A stretch of DNA of 64,000 bases from Owenia fusiformis (lineage: Eukaryota; Annelida; Polychaeta; Sabellida; Oweniidae), in NCBI GenBank assembly GCA_903813345.2, contig CAIIXF020000007.1, positions 30,414,698 through 30,478,697 on the forward strand. Reading direction: 5' to 3'. Each line of letters opens with the position of its first letter. Position 1 is the stretch's first letter. The notes beneath the pieces were generated by a model. It saw nothing but the letters and a program-made list of their open reading frames with translations, was not told where the DNA came from and made no database searches. Shown here piece after piece: positions 45,708 to 57,814 of the stretch. The translations under genes and the position numbers were made by a program.

Positions 45708-48700
45708 GAGTTTGATTTCAGAGATTATTATTATACCAAAACAAATACATAAAAAGATTCATAAATCAATCAAAAAAAACCTTTTTCATTTTATTCATTT
45801 CATTTTGATATAAGTCTAAATCCTCTCCCTCAAAACAAAATCTTTCTTTGATGGAGATTGATGTTTTGACTCGCCCTTTTCAACCTTCTCCTTACTCTAA
45901 CGACTCTTGCTGGAAAGCATTCAGTAATTTCTTGCTTTTAAGACATCTGTCACTTGAATACAGATAAGATTGATAAAAGCATATACAGGAGTAATGTAAC
46001 ATTCTCCCACGAGGGTATACATAATTAGGCTCGCATTATCTGGTAATGACGTTTTTGGAATAGAAATCTCAACATTTTACATGCAATTTTGTCTAAAAGC
46101 TTAACAATACTCAAATGAGAAGATATTCTAGCTCCTGAGTTAATTTTTTTAGAAATTGATAATCAAACTTGGAATTTCCCTTCAATGTAGAAATGGTTCT
46201 GGCAATTGTACTAATTTCTCATGAGATATAAAATTAGTCCAATAATTTGCTTACATTAGCACAATAATATTGTTTTCCTACTTTTGTAACTATAGCGCTG
46301 CATGATGCAGAACAATGTTATAATTCTCAGAAACTCTACAAAAAATATGAATCCAAATATCAAAGAAATAATAGAGCTGATATGAAGATCTAATAGAACA
46401 AAGCCGCGACAGACACGTCGTGATGAATGAATGATCTCCCAGATAGGTATGCCAATATTTGAACTAAGCACAAAACAAAATTATAAGAAACATCACGGAC
46501 GGAGATTCAACACAATATCAACATTGTAGTCTTTTATCTCATTTGTATCATAATAGAAAGAAGTCGTGGACTTCAAAGTCTCTAATCATGAGGTCCGCAG
46601 GTCCAGATGAAAGAAGTAACACTCTTTTTTATATTGTATTGTGACCAATTGCTCAGTCCCTGATAGCTAGTGGATGAAGCTCTCTTTTAAAAGACATAGT
46701 CAAATTCTGTAAAAGGATGCTAAATAGAATATACAGAAAATGGATGCCTTGCGAAGAACATTTCCACAGAGAGCATTTCCCTGTATGTATGCCATAAATG
46801 TATATGAACATAAGTCTAAACATGTAAAATATCTGGAGCTAATTAGCCAGACTACTAATTCGACTTGGTCTACCATTAGAGGAATGCCATTCCAATAAAT
46901 GTTTCTCAACAGCCTCTGTCCAGCTTGGATTTCCAATTTGGGTTTAAATTTTCATGATTGAAATTCAAACTGTTAATATACATGAAGATGTTGCAATTGA
47001 TCTGATTAATATATTCACTGAGAGAAACCCTAACCAGCACTGCAATTGCTTCATTATTTCTTTTGTTATCGACCCATATCTAAATGCTGAATCTGTGGAA
47101 AATGCAGATGTAACATTGACAGGTTTATGGCCAATGAACTGCATAGAGGCGATCATTATTGAGAAGCCCCTCGATCATTATTGAGAAGCCCCTCGCAGCA
47201 TCAAGATTCAGTACACATTATCCAAATCAGTCATTACCTTGGATTATTGTACAGTGCATCTAGTCATAAATCATAATTAGAAGGAATATCAGTTGTGAAA
47301 CATGTCTCAAAGGAATATATTCCCTATATTTCAAGGTTCAAGAGAATCCCAGATTTTACCTCAAATCAGAATCAAGATCTATGAGTGTTCATCCATAGTT
47401 TTATTTATTTAAAGAATGTGGGTCCTATTGGTAAGGGTGCTATAGGTAGGAGGTACTGGAATACGGTATGTTTTGGTATTCTGTATATATACCAGACCTC
47501 CATCTTGACTTCACCTTGATAATTTAAGAATGTGTTAACCACCTTGGAAGTAGAAAATGGGAGACCTCTTTAATCAAGTATGATAATGTTCTGAAAGATT
47601 CATGGTTTATAATAATGATATCCAGAGATCACTGTGGCTTAACATATAATAAGCTCACTATTAAACCCCCATAAACAATAAAAACTTGATTAGATCCCTC
47701 AATATTTATCATCAGTTATATTTTTAATAAGAAATAAAATTTTGTTTCTTCTTTTACAAGTGAACTCTAATTCACCAGCACAATTCTGAGTTATTGAGAT
47801 ACAGAGAGTTTCAAATCGCTCTTTCGGGTTTTACTTCAGTGCATATACTTTAAGTTCTTCCATATTAAATGCATTTTTCCTCAGCAGTTAATATGTCATT
47901 CTATAACTGATAGCTATCTCAAAGCTATCAATTCATTCCTCTGATCACTTGCCATTCATTGTATTAAAATACATCAATTCAATGCTCCAAGACAATAACT
48001 TTGTTCAAGAGATTGATGAAAACCTCAAATATCGGCATTATTCATGTCACATTTTCAATGATTGTATCTTTTACTGAGTAAGCAGAGAAATGCCATTTAG
48101 ATTCATATTAAAGATTTCCGTAAATTGTTCCTTAAAGTGCAAATAGAGCATGCAATATAGTACAGTCACCCAGGGGTGTACAATGATTTAAATAATGAAA
48201 GATTGATCCAGATATATAAATTGGAGTGTGGTAATATTGTCAGAAAGACTCGACATGGAACAAAAGAACTGAATCATTCAATCCATCAAGTTATTATGAC
48301 ATAAAATTATATAAATGTCAAGAAACATGTTGATCTTCATGATTCTGTTTAACATCTGACTTGCCTTGGATCAATGATGATCCATAAGGGATTTACTATA
48401 TATACTAGGAATAATAATAGAGATTGTCATTATGGTGCCATGTTACATAATTAGAGTTTTTACCATATATATGTACGTAATCTTACCCAGGAGGCTATCT
48501 GCAATAACATTAAGTAATTACTGGATATATGAATAATAAAAATTGAGGTCATCCTGGGTGCCGAGGGAATCCAAAATAAACCTGGTATAATGCATCCAAA
48601 GAGAAAACTATACATTACAAGTCCATATGTCAGATTATCCTTAGTTAATCTTCTACAAGTGGTTCATCCCAGTAGGCCTCCATGTTTTACAAAACTGTAT

Positions 48701-50819
48701 TCCAAGGAGGATATGACATGTCAGATTGCTCATTATATTATAAAGTCAAGAATTGGAAGTATAACGATTAATTGATTTGTCTGGAGAGTTAAAAAATCAG
48801 GTTTATCAATATCAGCGACAGGGGAATATCCTAAAATTCACATGGAGTATGACATATTTGCCCACATGGCTACAATAAAATATGCTGAAAAATCGACATA
48901 TTCTTAAACTATTGATTGTAGTCCAATTTAGAGTACAAATCGTGCCTCATGTAGCATTCACCATATAAAGAACAGTTAACATATAATAACAATAAATCTA
49001 TATCAAGTGACAATCACAGAATCTTATTGCCACTAGACTATCTGAGCTGAATCCTTGAAGCAGAGGCAGAAGCCATTGGCCTTATAGTTATGCCACTTCT
49101 CAAGCTGATGTTGAGTTGATGAGAGAATATGGACTTTAAACACCTCAATGAGATTAACAAGGGATATCTCAAATGCCAAGCTAATTGTGGCCTAGGTGCT
49201 TGGGTCAGTACCCAGCCATGAGTTTGATTATACTTTCAAGGGTGAACTAAATGATTGTTTATAATTAGATTTCAAGTGTCTTAAGCTATTTGATCTCATG
49301 TAGAATTTCTGCCTTCTTTTTTCTTTTTTTGTAAAATGCATTTATTCACAAAAGTATCAATCGTTCAAATATTTTTCATACAGATACTGGTTGGATTTAA
49401 TTGAAAAGAAAGATACAGCAACTCCCGTTTCTGTCAACCTCCTGAAATTTATTAAGTGCAAAAGGCAATCTATGATATGATCATATCATTTTCTCAATTT
49501 ATTTTACTGAAGAAACAAATGCTTATCATCACATATAAGAATAACATCAACACAAGGGAGAGCCAACGGCAGAGTGAATCAAGTCTTGCAAAGCAAGCAG
49601 AGCTTGCTCACTCTGATATCTTAAATCTGGCAAAATCCAAATTTAAGTATCCTTATGTTTACCTCAAATACTTTTACAAGTGGATATTTCCAATTTACCT
49701 TGAAGTAAAGATAAACAAAGTAACACATGAGAGTGAGCTATCAATTTTACTTTTATCTCTTTTTATCTTGTCCCTGGTAAGGTAACAACCTGTTCAACAT
49801 TTGTATTCCTCAGGTTTCTAGTTCTTCGTAAAGGTAAATTACCTAGAGAATATAATCTGCCTTGTTTATTGATAAATGATGTTTTGTAGACTATTTGCAG
49901 TATCCAGATACATGGATAGAATATCGGGTCAGATTGTTCTTTCAGACATAACCCGATATGAATTTCAGGTAAGTTATTCTGACTCCTGGTAAAAAAAAAT
50001 GACATGCAATCAAAGAATCAATTGTTATATTTCTCATTTTGTACTTTATATAGAAGAATGATTAAATCTGAAGCAAGCAATATTGATAGTAATAAATGCT
50101 AAGTGGAGAGTCCTTGAACATGGTATGCTCAACTCTTGAGAAATTTTTTCTAAATATATGTCCAGTCTTGAGGATCATGTTTTTACTTTGTTTTAAGTAT
50201 CAAAGTGCTTGTTTTGGCTTGCTTGCTTGCTTAGCTGATAACACAGATTTGTTGTTTTTTGGGCTGGAACATTTTTCTATGGTTTGGATGTTGTTGTAGC
50301 CAGGTAAGAGGCGACATCATTCATATCATAGTTACGTTTGGTTATAGATTATTAGGATTTTGATAATTATTTGTTGAATGTTTCACTTGCTTTAATTGTA
50401 GATTATTTCCAGGGAGATATTATTTGTTGAGTGTATTTTGTTTTCTGAATATAACAATTACTGTAATGAGTAATCACAAAATCACAAAGGGCAACATAAG
50501 AAACAATACAATAAACTGAATAAACTTTCTACAAAATTCAAGAATATGATACATTATGTTATCATGGTTGAGGTTTGAATACAAGGTAACATGTTATGTA
50601 ATCTATGCTACATCTCTCTGATGGAGTTCCTGTGTTATCCTGTCATGCTTTCTAATCTTCTCTCTGCTCTAGTTATGTTCAACACTGATCTAACTAATCT
50701 CAACACTCTCATTACTACCAACCATAAACAAACAAAGTATCAATGGCTCCATATATTACAATGCCAAAAAAAGGAAATCTAGATACATATAGAACAGATG
50801 TATTTTTGAACAATCAACA
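45708..50819. other. Long stretch without recognised genes
   Basis: A 22-bp tandem duplication (CGATCATTATTGAGAAGCCC + CT) lies at 47150-47193. A weak hairpin with GGAGGT and ACCTCC arms lies near 47450-47501. A 109-codon plus frame at 49456-49785 and a minus frame at 49763-50005 have no recognisable content. No ELK exon was seen. Confidence 0.45.
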
Positions 50820-50925
50820 AGGTCTGTAGCCAGGGAGGTTTTAAAAATCATTTCAAAATCATGCAGTGTTTCACCATTTTTTGCACTTTTTAAGTGATTT
50901 CAGTGATTTTGTGGCTTTCTCGAAA
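50820..50925 (+). mobile_element. 'CCCGTAGCCAG' MITE, truncated copy 3
   Basis: GGTCTGTAGCCAGGGAGGTT and TTTCAAAATCATGCAGTGTT match the copy at 11345. The right end is missing. Confidence 0.65.
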
Positions 50926-52121
50926 CACAGGCAATTTGGGTAAAAACAATTAAAGAACATTGTCTCATGATACCATTGTTTATTTTTTTAAGTTATAACA
51001 ATACTCTTTAACAGATTGTTACAGATGTCACCTGCAGACACTAAATTCCGAATGTTAAATGACTCAGAAAAGGTAAAGGCTAAATGGATTGGATTGGGCA
51101 GAATCAGATACAAGAATGAATGATGTTTAAAAGGAAGGAGAGCTTCACTAATCACGATATCCATCAATTCTGTTCATGAAGAAAATCCCCTTAAACTTAC
51201 CTCATATTATTATTCAGTATTTTAATTCAGTCAAGATATTTATACCTGCCACATTTATCCTACAGGCATTCTACAGTCTACAAAAAGAAGCAATTATAAG
51301 GATAAGGATGTTCCTTCACTAATGCAGTACCTGCTGACCAAATAAAGTACATCTAATTAGGAACTTGGCTTTAGTTTATAGGATCTGTTTTGATATGCTT
51401 ACTTGGCCTTGCAAACAAACAATCAACATAAATAACCAAAGGAAGTCAATGGCTAAAATGTTTTGATGTGCTTAGTTGGCCATAAGATGAAAATGATGAT
51501 ACCGTAGCAGATAATGACAGACTGGTTACACAAAATGAACGAAGAAACGACTAAATGAAGATTCGCTTGATTACTTTAAGAGTTGATTATACTTTAAAAC
51601 ATCTATCAATTTCCTGTTATGCAGGGCCATAGGGTTATTCTTCATGTTACAAATAATAAGATATTTGTCAGAGAGCCTAAAACTATCAATTCTCCCTGTC
51701 AAGAATCATTTGCTTCAGATTTATTCTAGATTTGTCAATTTGCAAACATCTTCATATCTAACTGTTCTCCATAATATGTTACAGAATACTGCATCTAATC
51801 TAACATTTTGATACTTGTAGGATTTTAACAATTTCAAACGTAGCTTCCATGGCGGTATATGGGAGTTTGAACATGAAGTAACTCTAATTTAAAGATAGAA
51901 TTAGAAGCTAAGATATTGTTTAAGGGGAAGGCAAGACAGTACTAATATAAATATGTCTTTAAGTATTGCCTCGAACGTCACATAAGATACATTAAAAAGC
52001 AGGAAGACTTACATATTAACAGATGGACAGATTGACAAATAGATAGAATAGCTTCTAAACATTATGTGTCCTTCACTGAGTAATTAATCATATCACACAT
52101 TTTGGTTTGCACAGAGGAATA
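50926..52121. other. Nothing recognised
   Basis: TTTTGATATGCTTACTTGGCC (51389) has a diverged partner near 51463; otherwise plain sequence. Confidence 0.4.
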
Positions 52122-52282
52122 CAGAAAATCTGTCTTAGGGAACACCTCTCTCTAGTGAACACCTGCCTCTAATGGACACCCTTCATCTACACATACTCTA
52201 TACTGACTTCTGTATAAACTACCCTCTCTCTAGTGAACACCGGCCTATATACGGAACGTTTTTTCCCACACAAGTTTTACTG
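52122..52282. mobile_element. pogo-like MITE, copy 3 (161 bp)
   Basis: The ends are CAGAAAATCTGTCTTAGGG and AAGTTTTACTG, with TA on both sides. The interior TAGTGAACACC, TAATGGACACCC and ACATACTCTATA align closely with the copy at 24273. Confidence 0.8.
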
Positions 52283-52845
52283 TACTTCATTAGTATATTG
52301 CACCTCATAATTTAATTAATGTTCCATGCATACTGCTATAGAAGTGATTGTATTCTCTCATCATAACAAACCATGGCATATCTTTCATTCTCAAGCCTCC
52401 TGTATTACATAATCAATGTGATGAGCATTGGATTAGACTTCTTTATTATTGCATATCTCGGAGCTTTGCATGTTGAAGTTCGGTTAAACCAAGTGTCTGA
52501 ATATAAATAAGTTTTTCTAATCTTGCTAAAAAAGTTCATTTAAAGGGATCAGATCATCCGGATTTTTCTCCTGGACAACCAGTAATGTCCTAATATAACT
52601 ACTCATATAACATCATATATACCTTAGATATATTTTGAGACCAAATCATGAGCACAGTTTTACCAATATATTGAGAAAATCAACAGGACAACCAAAGAAC
52701 AACCTAATTTCTAGAACACAATAAGTCTAAAACAACATACAATTTTTTTTAGATTAATTCATATTGTAAAACCCTTTTAAGTAATTAAAATAACATTCCC
52801 AATGGATAAAAAATGTGTTGTAATAAAAAGAAAAAGAAAAAAGAT

Positions 52846-52934
52846 TGCCCACGCGAGGAATCAAACCCCCCACCTTTGGACAAAACAACTTAATAACAAG
52901 AAGTCCGACGCGCTACCTACTGCGTCACAAGGTG
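52846..52934 (-). tRNA. tRNA-Arg(TCT)-like sequence with intron-like insert; probably a pseudogene
   Basis: The minus strand reads box A-like TGACGCAGTAGGTAGCGCGT, then GGACTTCT, an extra stretch of about 15 nt, and GTCCAAAGG. Box B-like GGTTTGATTCC and an A end follow, with TTTTTT just downstream as a Pol III stop. GGACTTCT followed by an insertion and CAAAGG is how intron-bearing animal tRNA-Arg(TCT) genes read, from memory. GGAC/GTCC can pair as the anticodon stem. However, the acceptor arms pair poorly and the T stem has a mismatch, so it is more likely a decayed gene or a SINE head than a working tRNA. Confidence 0.5.
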
Positions 52935-53306
52935 ACAGCGTATAAGCCTCGTCAAATTTTATAACCATATAAATAATTGAAAAAAAAGTAATATAAGTGC
53001 GCTTCATTTTATTTCAAAATGATCAATATATATGACTGATATTGTTGAAATGAATGTTTTTGGAAGTTTTTTCATCTGAATTCATCCACAGCATGGACTC
53101 AATAGTAAAGAGAGGCTCACAAGCTATAACTTAATGCTTGACATTGGATGTTGGAGCCAATTTATAATATATTGGGTTGTGATTGTATTTCTAAGATATG
53201 TCAATGACAAGTCAAGATATCTCAGTTGGCAATTCTTTTATTCATAACCTCGATTTTGTACTTTTAGAGAAGTAAATGAAAGATTTGTTTAGATAAAACT
53301 AGATAA
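52935..53306. other. Nothing recognised
   Basis: AT-rich with no exon or repeat identified. Confidence 0.4.
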
Positions 53307-53378
53307 CAGCAACGCCAAGGCATATAGCAAATCCCATCGAACAGCCATGGCTGCCAGTTTTGGAAATGGCCCCTTAGT
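53307..53378. repeat. Dispersed repeat, inverted copy of the 25.2-kb sequence
   Basis: AACAGCAACGCCAAGGCATA, TAGCAAATCCCATCGAACAG and CCATGGCTGCC match the reverse complement of about 25210-25262. Confidence 0.6.
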
Positions 53379-54205
53379 GTCAAATTGTCATAAGACAATT
53401 TTTATAAGACATTTTTATATGTACTCAAATGGGGCATATACATATAAAATATAAATGATGTAAAGAAGGACAAAAAGAACCATTCTCTAAGTTCAGTATG
53501 ATAAACATACAACTTTCTAAATTAACTGTTATCAATAAATAAATATAAGTTTGAATGATATATACTGTACCTAAAACAAATAAAAGAAAACTGCATAATC
53601 ATAAACATCACACTAATATAACACAGTCATATGTACGATACTTAAATATAGTTACAAAATAATAACATAATGTATATATAGAAAATATGTATGCAAGTAT
53701 GTACTTTTTACTATAAATATCTCAGGAAAACTAAATATAATATTTCTGCTATATCTGTAACTGAGTAATTGAAAATCGCCAGAAGAGCTAATCTGAAATA
53801 TGACGTATTTGGTGACATTTAGTTCTACAACTTCCCCAGAGACAACTTATTTCTCTTTAAATATTTGACATAAATATTTCAATTAATGGTGATTTATATT
53901 TATATATCAGACATATTTATAGACTCAAGAGGTACACTTAAATCCCAAAGGGCAACATTTCAAGGAAACAATGACTAATAAAACACAAACAATCCATTAA
54001 GGAATCAATGTAAATATCATTCAATCTAACAATAATACAATTGTTGATATTGTACATGTCTATTCAAGACAATTTTCTAAGCATCAAAAAATCACAATTT
54101 AGACAAACCATGTCCACATTGCATAAGTTTCCACATTAAGTTTATCATGTAAGCAATATATCTTCTGGGTATTTATTTTTATGGTTAAATTCTCCCTTAT
54201 GTAAC
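53379..54205. other. Very AT-rich stretch, nothing recognised
   Basis: No feature was identified before the minisatellite. Confidence 0.45.
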
Positions 54206-55680
54206 CATGATCAAGGTATAGAGTGGTTCTTCCCATTTGATCAAGGTTAAGAGTGGTTCTTCCCATTTGATCAAGGTATAGAGTGGTTCTTCCCATTTGA
54301 TCAAGGTAGAGTTGTTCTTCCCATTTGATCAAGGTATAGAGTGGTTCTTCCCATTTGATCAAGGTAGAGTGGTTCTTCCTATTTGATCAAGGTAGAGTGG
54401 TTCTTCCCATTTGATCAAGGTAGAGTGGTTCTTCCCATTTGATCAAGGTATAGAGTGGTTCTTCCCATTTGATCAAGGTAGAGTGGTTCTTCTCATTTGA
54501 TCAAGGTATAGAGTGGTTCTTCCCATTTGATCAAGGTAGAGTGGTTCTTCCTATTTGATCAAGGTATAGAGTGGTTCTTCCTATTTGATCAAGGTAGAGT
54601 GGTTCTTCCCATTTGATCATGGTATAGAGTGATTCTTCCCATTTGATCAAGGTATAGAGTGATTCTTCCCATTTGATCAAGGTAGAGTGGTTCTTCCCAT
54701 TTGATCAAGGTATAGAGTGGTTCTTCCCATTTGATCAAGGTAGAGTGGTTCTTCCCATTTGATCAAGGTAGAGTGGTTCTTCCTATTTGATCAAGGTAGA
54801 GTGGTTCTTCCTATTTGATCAAGGTATAGAGTGGGTCTTCCTATTTGATCAAGGTATAGAGTGGTTCTTCCCATTTGATCAAGGTAGAGTGGTTCTTCCC
54901 ATTTGATCAAGGTAGAATGGTTCTTCCCATTTGATCAAGGTATAGAGTGGTTCTTCCCATTTGATCAAGGTAGAGTGGTTCTTCCTATTTGATCAAGGTA
55001 GAGTGGTTCTTCCTATTTGATCAAGGTATAGAGTGGTTCTTCCTATTTGATCAAGGTATAGAGTGGTTCTTCCCATTTGATCGAGGTAGAGTGGTTCTTC
55101 CTATTTGATCAAGGTAGAGTGGTTCTTCCTATTTGATCAAGGTATAGAGTGGTTCTTCCTATTTGATCAAGGTAGAGTGGTTCTTCCCATTTGATGAAGG
55201 TAGAGTGGTTCTTCCTATTTGATCAAGGCAGAGTGGTTCTTTCCATTTGATCAAGGTATAGAGTGGTTCTTCCCATTTGATCAAGGTATAGAGTGGTTCT
55301 TCCCATTTGATCAAGATAGAGTGGTTCTTCCCATTTGATCAAGGTAGAGTGGTTCTTCCCATTTGATCAAGGTATAGAGTGATTCTTCCCATTTGATCAA
55401 GGTAGAGTGGTTCTTCCCATTTGATCAAGGTATAGAGTGATTCTTCCCATTTGATCAAGGTGTAGAGTGGTTCTTCCCATTTGATCAAGGTAGAGTGGTT
55501 CTTCCCATTTGATCAAGGTATAGAGTGATTCTTCCTATTTGATCGAGGTAGAGTGGTTCTTCCCATTTGATCAAGGTATAGAGTGATTCTTCCTATTTGA
55601 TCGAGGTAGAGTGGTTCTTCCTATTTGATAAGTAGAGTGGTTCTTCCCATTTGATCAAGGTAGAGTGGTTCTTCCCATTT
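54206..55680. repeat. 29/31-bp two-length minisatellite, ~50 copies
   Basis: The core is TTTGATCAAGGTAGAGTGG + TTCTTCCCAT (29 bp) or the same with GTATAGAG (31 bp). The two lengths are intermixed along the array. A second variable position (CCCAT or CCTAT) and a third (GTGGTTC or GTGATTC) vary partly independently. Every unit carries TGATCA except for a few changed to TGATCG, TGATGA or TGATAA. Confidence 0.95.
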
Positions 55681-57248
55681 TTAAATTGAGAAACTAGTTT
55701 ATCAATATCTAGTTCAGGAATCTCTCTTTGCATAGACCAGAATTCTGTCTGGATATTATATAAGTGCCAACTAGAATGATCCCCTACATATACATATATC
55801 ATTGCTTTCATAATATATTTTTGAGACATATAAAGTTAATAATGATGCAGGCATAAAATACTCTCAGGGTTCTCGCTAAGCTTTTAGACTCTGGAGATTC
55901 TTCAGAGTCTAATGTCTTTAGACCCTCTTGCTCCAGAGTCTAATAGCTTTTCCCAAGTGATTTCTTAATTTCACATTTTTGTCACATTATTTGTGGTAAA
56001 ACTCTTGAGAAAATATATAACACTGGATATAAACAAGGAATAGGAAATCAGAAACCTTTTAGAAATAAATATTGGGATTAAAATAGCAAAATAATCATAA
56101 GAAGTATGTTGAAAAGTATACTAATAGGATATCTCTGATCTCAAATAGGGGAGGAGTAGTCCTGCGATACTGCGAAAAAGATGATACCCTGACTCTCCCT
56201 GTATTACGTACAGAGAGACTGCGAGAGATGCCAGCCTTCTAACAGTTTCTTTCTATTGCTAATTTGAAAAGAAAGATGTGATGAACAAAAATGTGTGATG
56301 AGTACAAAGAAGTTAATTCCAAGTTTAATCAGTAAATTGCAAAAAAGCATTCATAAAATACATAAATATTGCATGATAAAGAGTGGTTTGTGGGCTGGAT
56401 GTAGCCATATATGGGCAATGAGATGGCAACTGCAACATGGGAATTACAAATACTCATAAATGCTTATAGTGTATGGAGTAACACTAATCAAAAAATGTTG
56501 AAAAATTAATGAATACCAAGCCATAAGCAATGACACTGAATGTCATGGCATTCATTCTAAGTCTCATTATCCTTTTGTTACAACTGAAATAAAGGTTGCT
56601 TCGTTAAACATAACAGAATGGCTGAAAAAGAAACAATATGTTTCCTTTAAAATGAAAAAGGATGAAAGCTCTCTAAGACTACTCCTTGTGAACCTTTGTA
56701 AACCTTAAAAAATGGTTTATTAATTAAAAAGAAGTTAGGCTGCTCAATAAAAAGTTGGATCCAAAAATAAATAAATCAGCTCCACATGAAGATAAAGTTG
56801 ACATGCAAATAAAGTTGACAGTTCCAATGAATAAACACAGAAACAAAAGCCCGCCATAACCTGCTCAGCTCCGAATTAACTAATGAAAAATATTGCGAGA
56901 ATCTGATATATTGCTCATTTCCCGGGTATCCATTCAAGCCATTATGCAATACCATCTATCATACAATGGAATGTGATTTTCCATAAACAATAACAAAAGA
57001 AGATTTGATTCATAGGTCTAGATACAGGTGAAACAATAACGAACACCTGAGTACATTTCATAATAACATTCTGCGATAAAAGTGACTTTATAATTCTCAA
57101 TAAATCACCTGACGAAGTAACAATTTGATTAACAATGCAGCTAGCACTTATACGATTCTCCTATTACTCGGGAATACTACAAAACAAATATATTTCCATA
57201 ATTTATTGATAATTAATTTACATTGTCAGTATTCAAGGTCTGTATACA
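55681..57248. other. Nothing recognised
   Basis: A local direct repeat of TTTAGAC(T/C)CT...CAGAGTCTAAT lies at about 55883-55942. No exon was seen. Confidence 0.45.
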
Positions 57249-57330
57249 CAGTAAAACCTGTCTAATGCGAACACCAATAGAACTGGCCAGAAGTGTTTAT
57301 ATAAGCTGGTGTTCACATTTCACGGTTTCT
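57249..57330. mobile_element. pogo-like MITE, short diverged copy 4
   Basis: CAGTAAAACCTGTCTAATGC with GAACACC at the left and GGTGTTCACATTTCACGGTT at the right. It is shorter than the others and lacks the middle. Confidence 0.6.
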
Positions 57331-57814
57331 TGACATATGAGCCAATTAGATTACAAAACTGGGACTCAGAAAAAGTTTTCACATCAAGAAAATTGTATCT
57401 TTATTGACCAAGTCATTCTTATCATAAATGGTTACATCATTGTGGTTACCCTGTATATATAATACAAATATATCATTTAAATAATTATTGTTACTGAATC
57501 TTGAATTATATTAGATAAAGAGTTTTATTAGAAAATTATTATTAGAAAAAAAGAAATCTCTACTTTTGAGAGCATGACTGCAATAAAAGAAGTACAAAAA
57601 TATATTATTCCACTGATTCCTAATTTACAGTGCTATATATTCCAGTGTCTTGTCTTTTAATCAATAAAACTTGACAAATTGGGACAATTTCTAAAATTCT
57701 ACCCTACTTATTAGTCTATAATTGAATGAAGTATCTGGGGACAAAAGATCATGGTATTTCTGACCAGTTCTCATAGAGTGATCTCGGAATAATTACATTT
57801 CCCAAGCTTATTAA

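Noticed and set aside
49456-50005. 109-codon plus ORF and 80-codon minus ORF
   Set aside because: No recognisable domain, no splice or start context, and composition like the surrounding AT-rich DNA.
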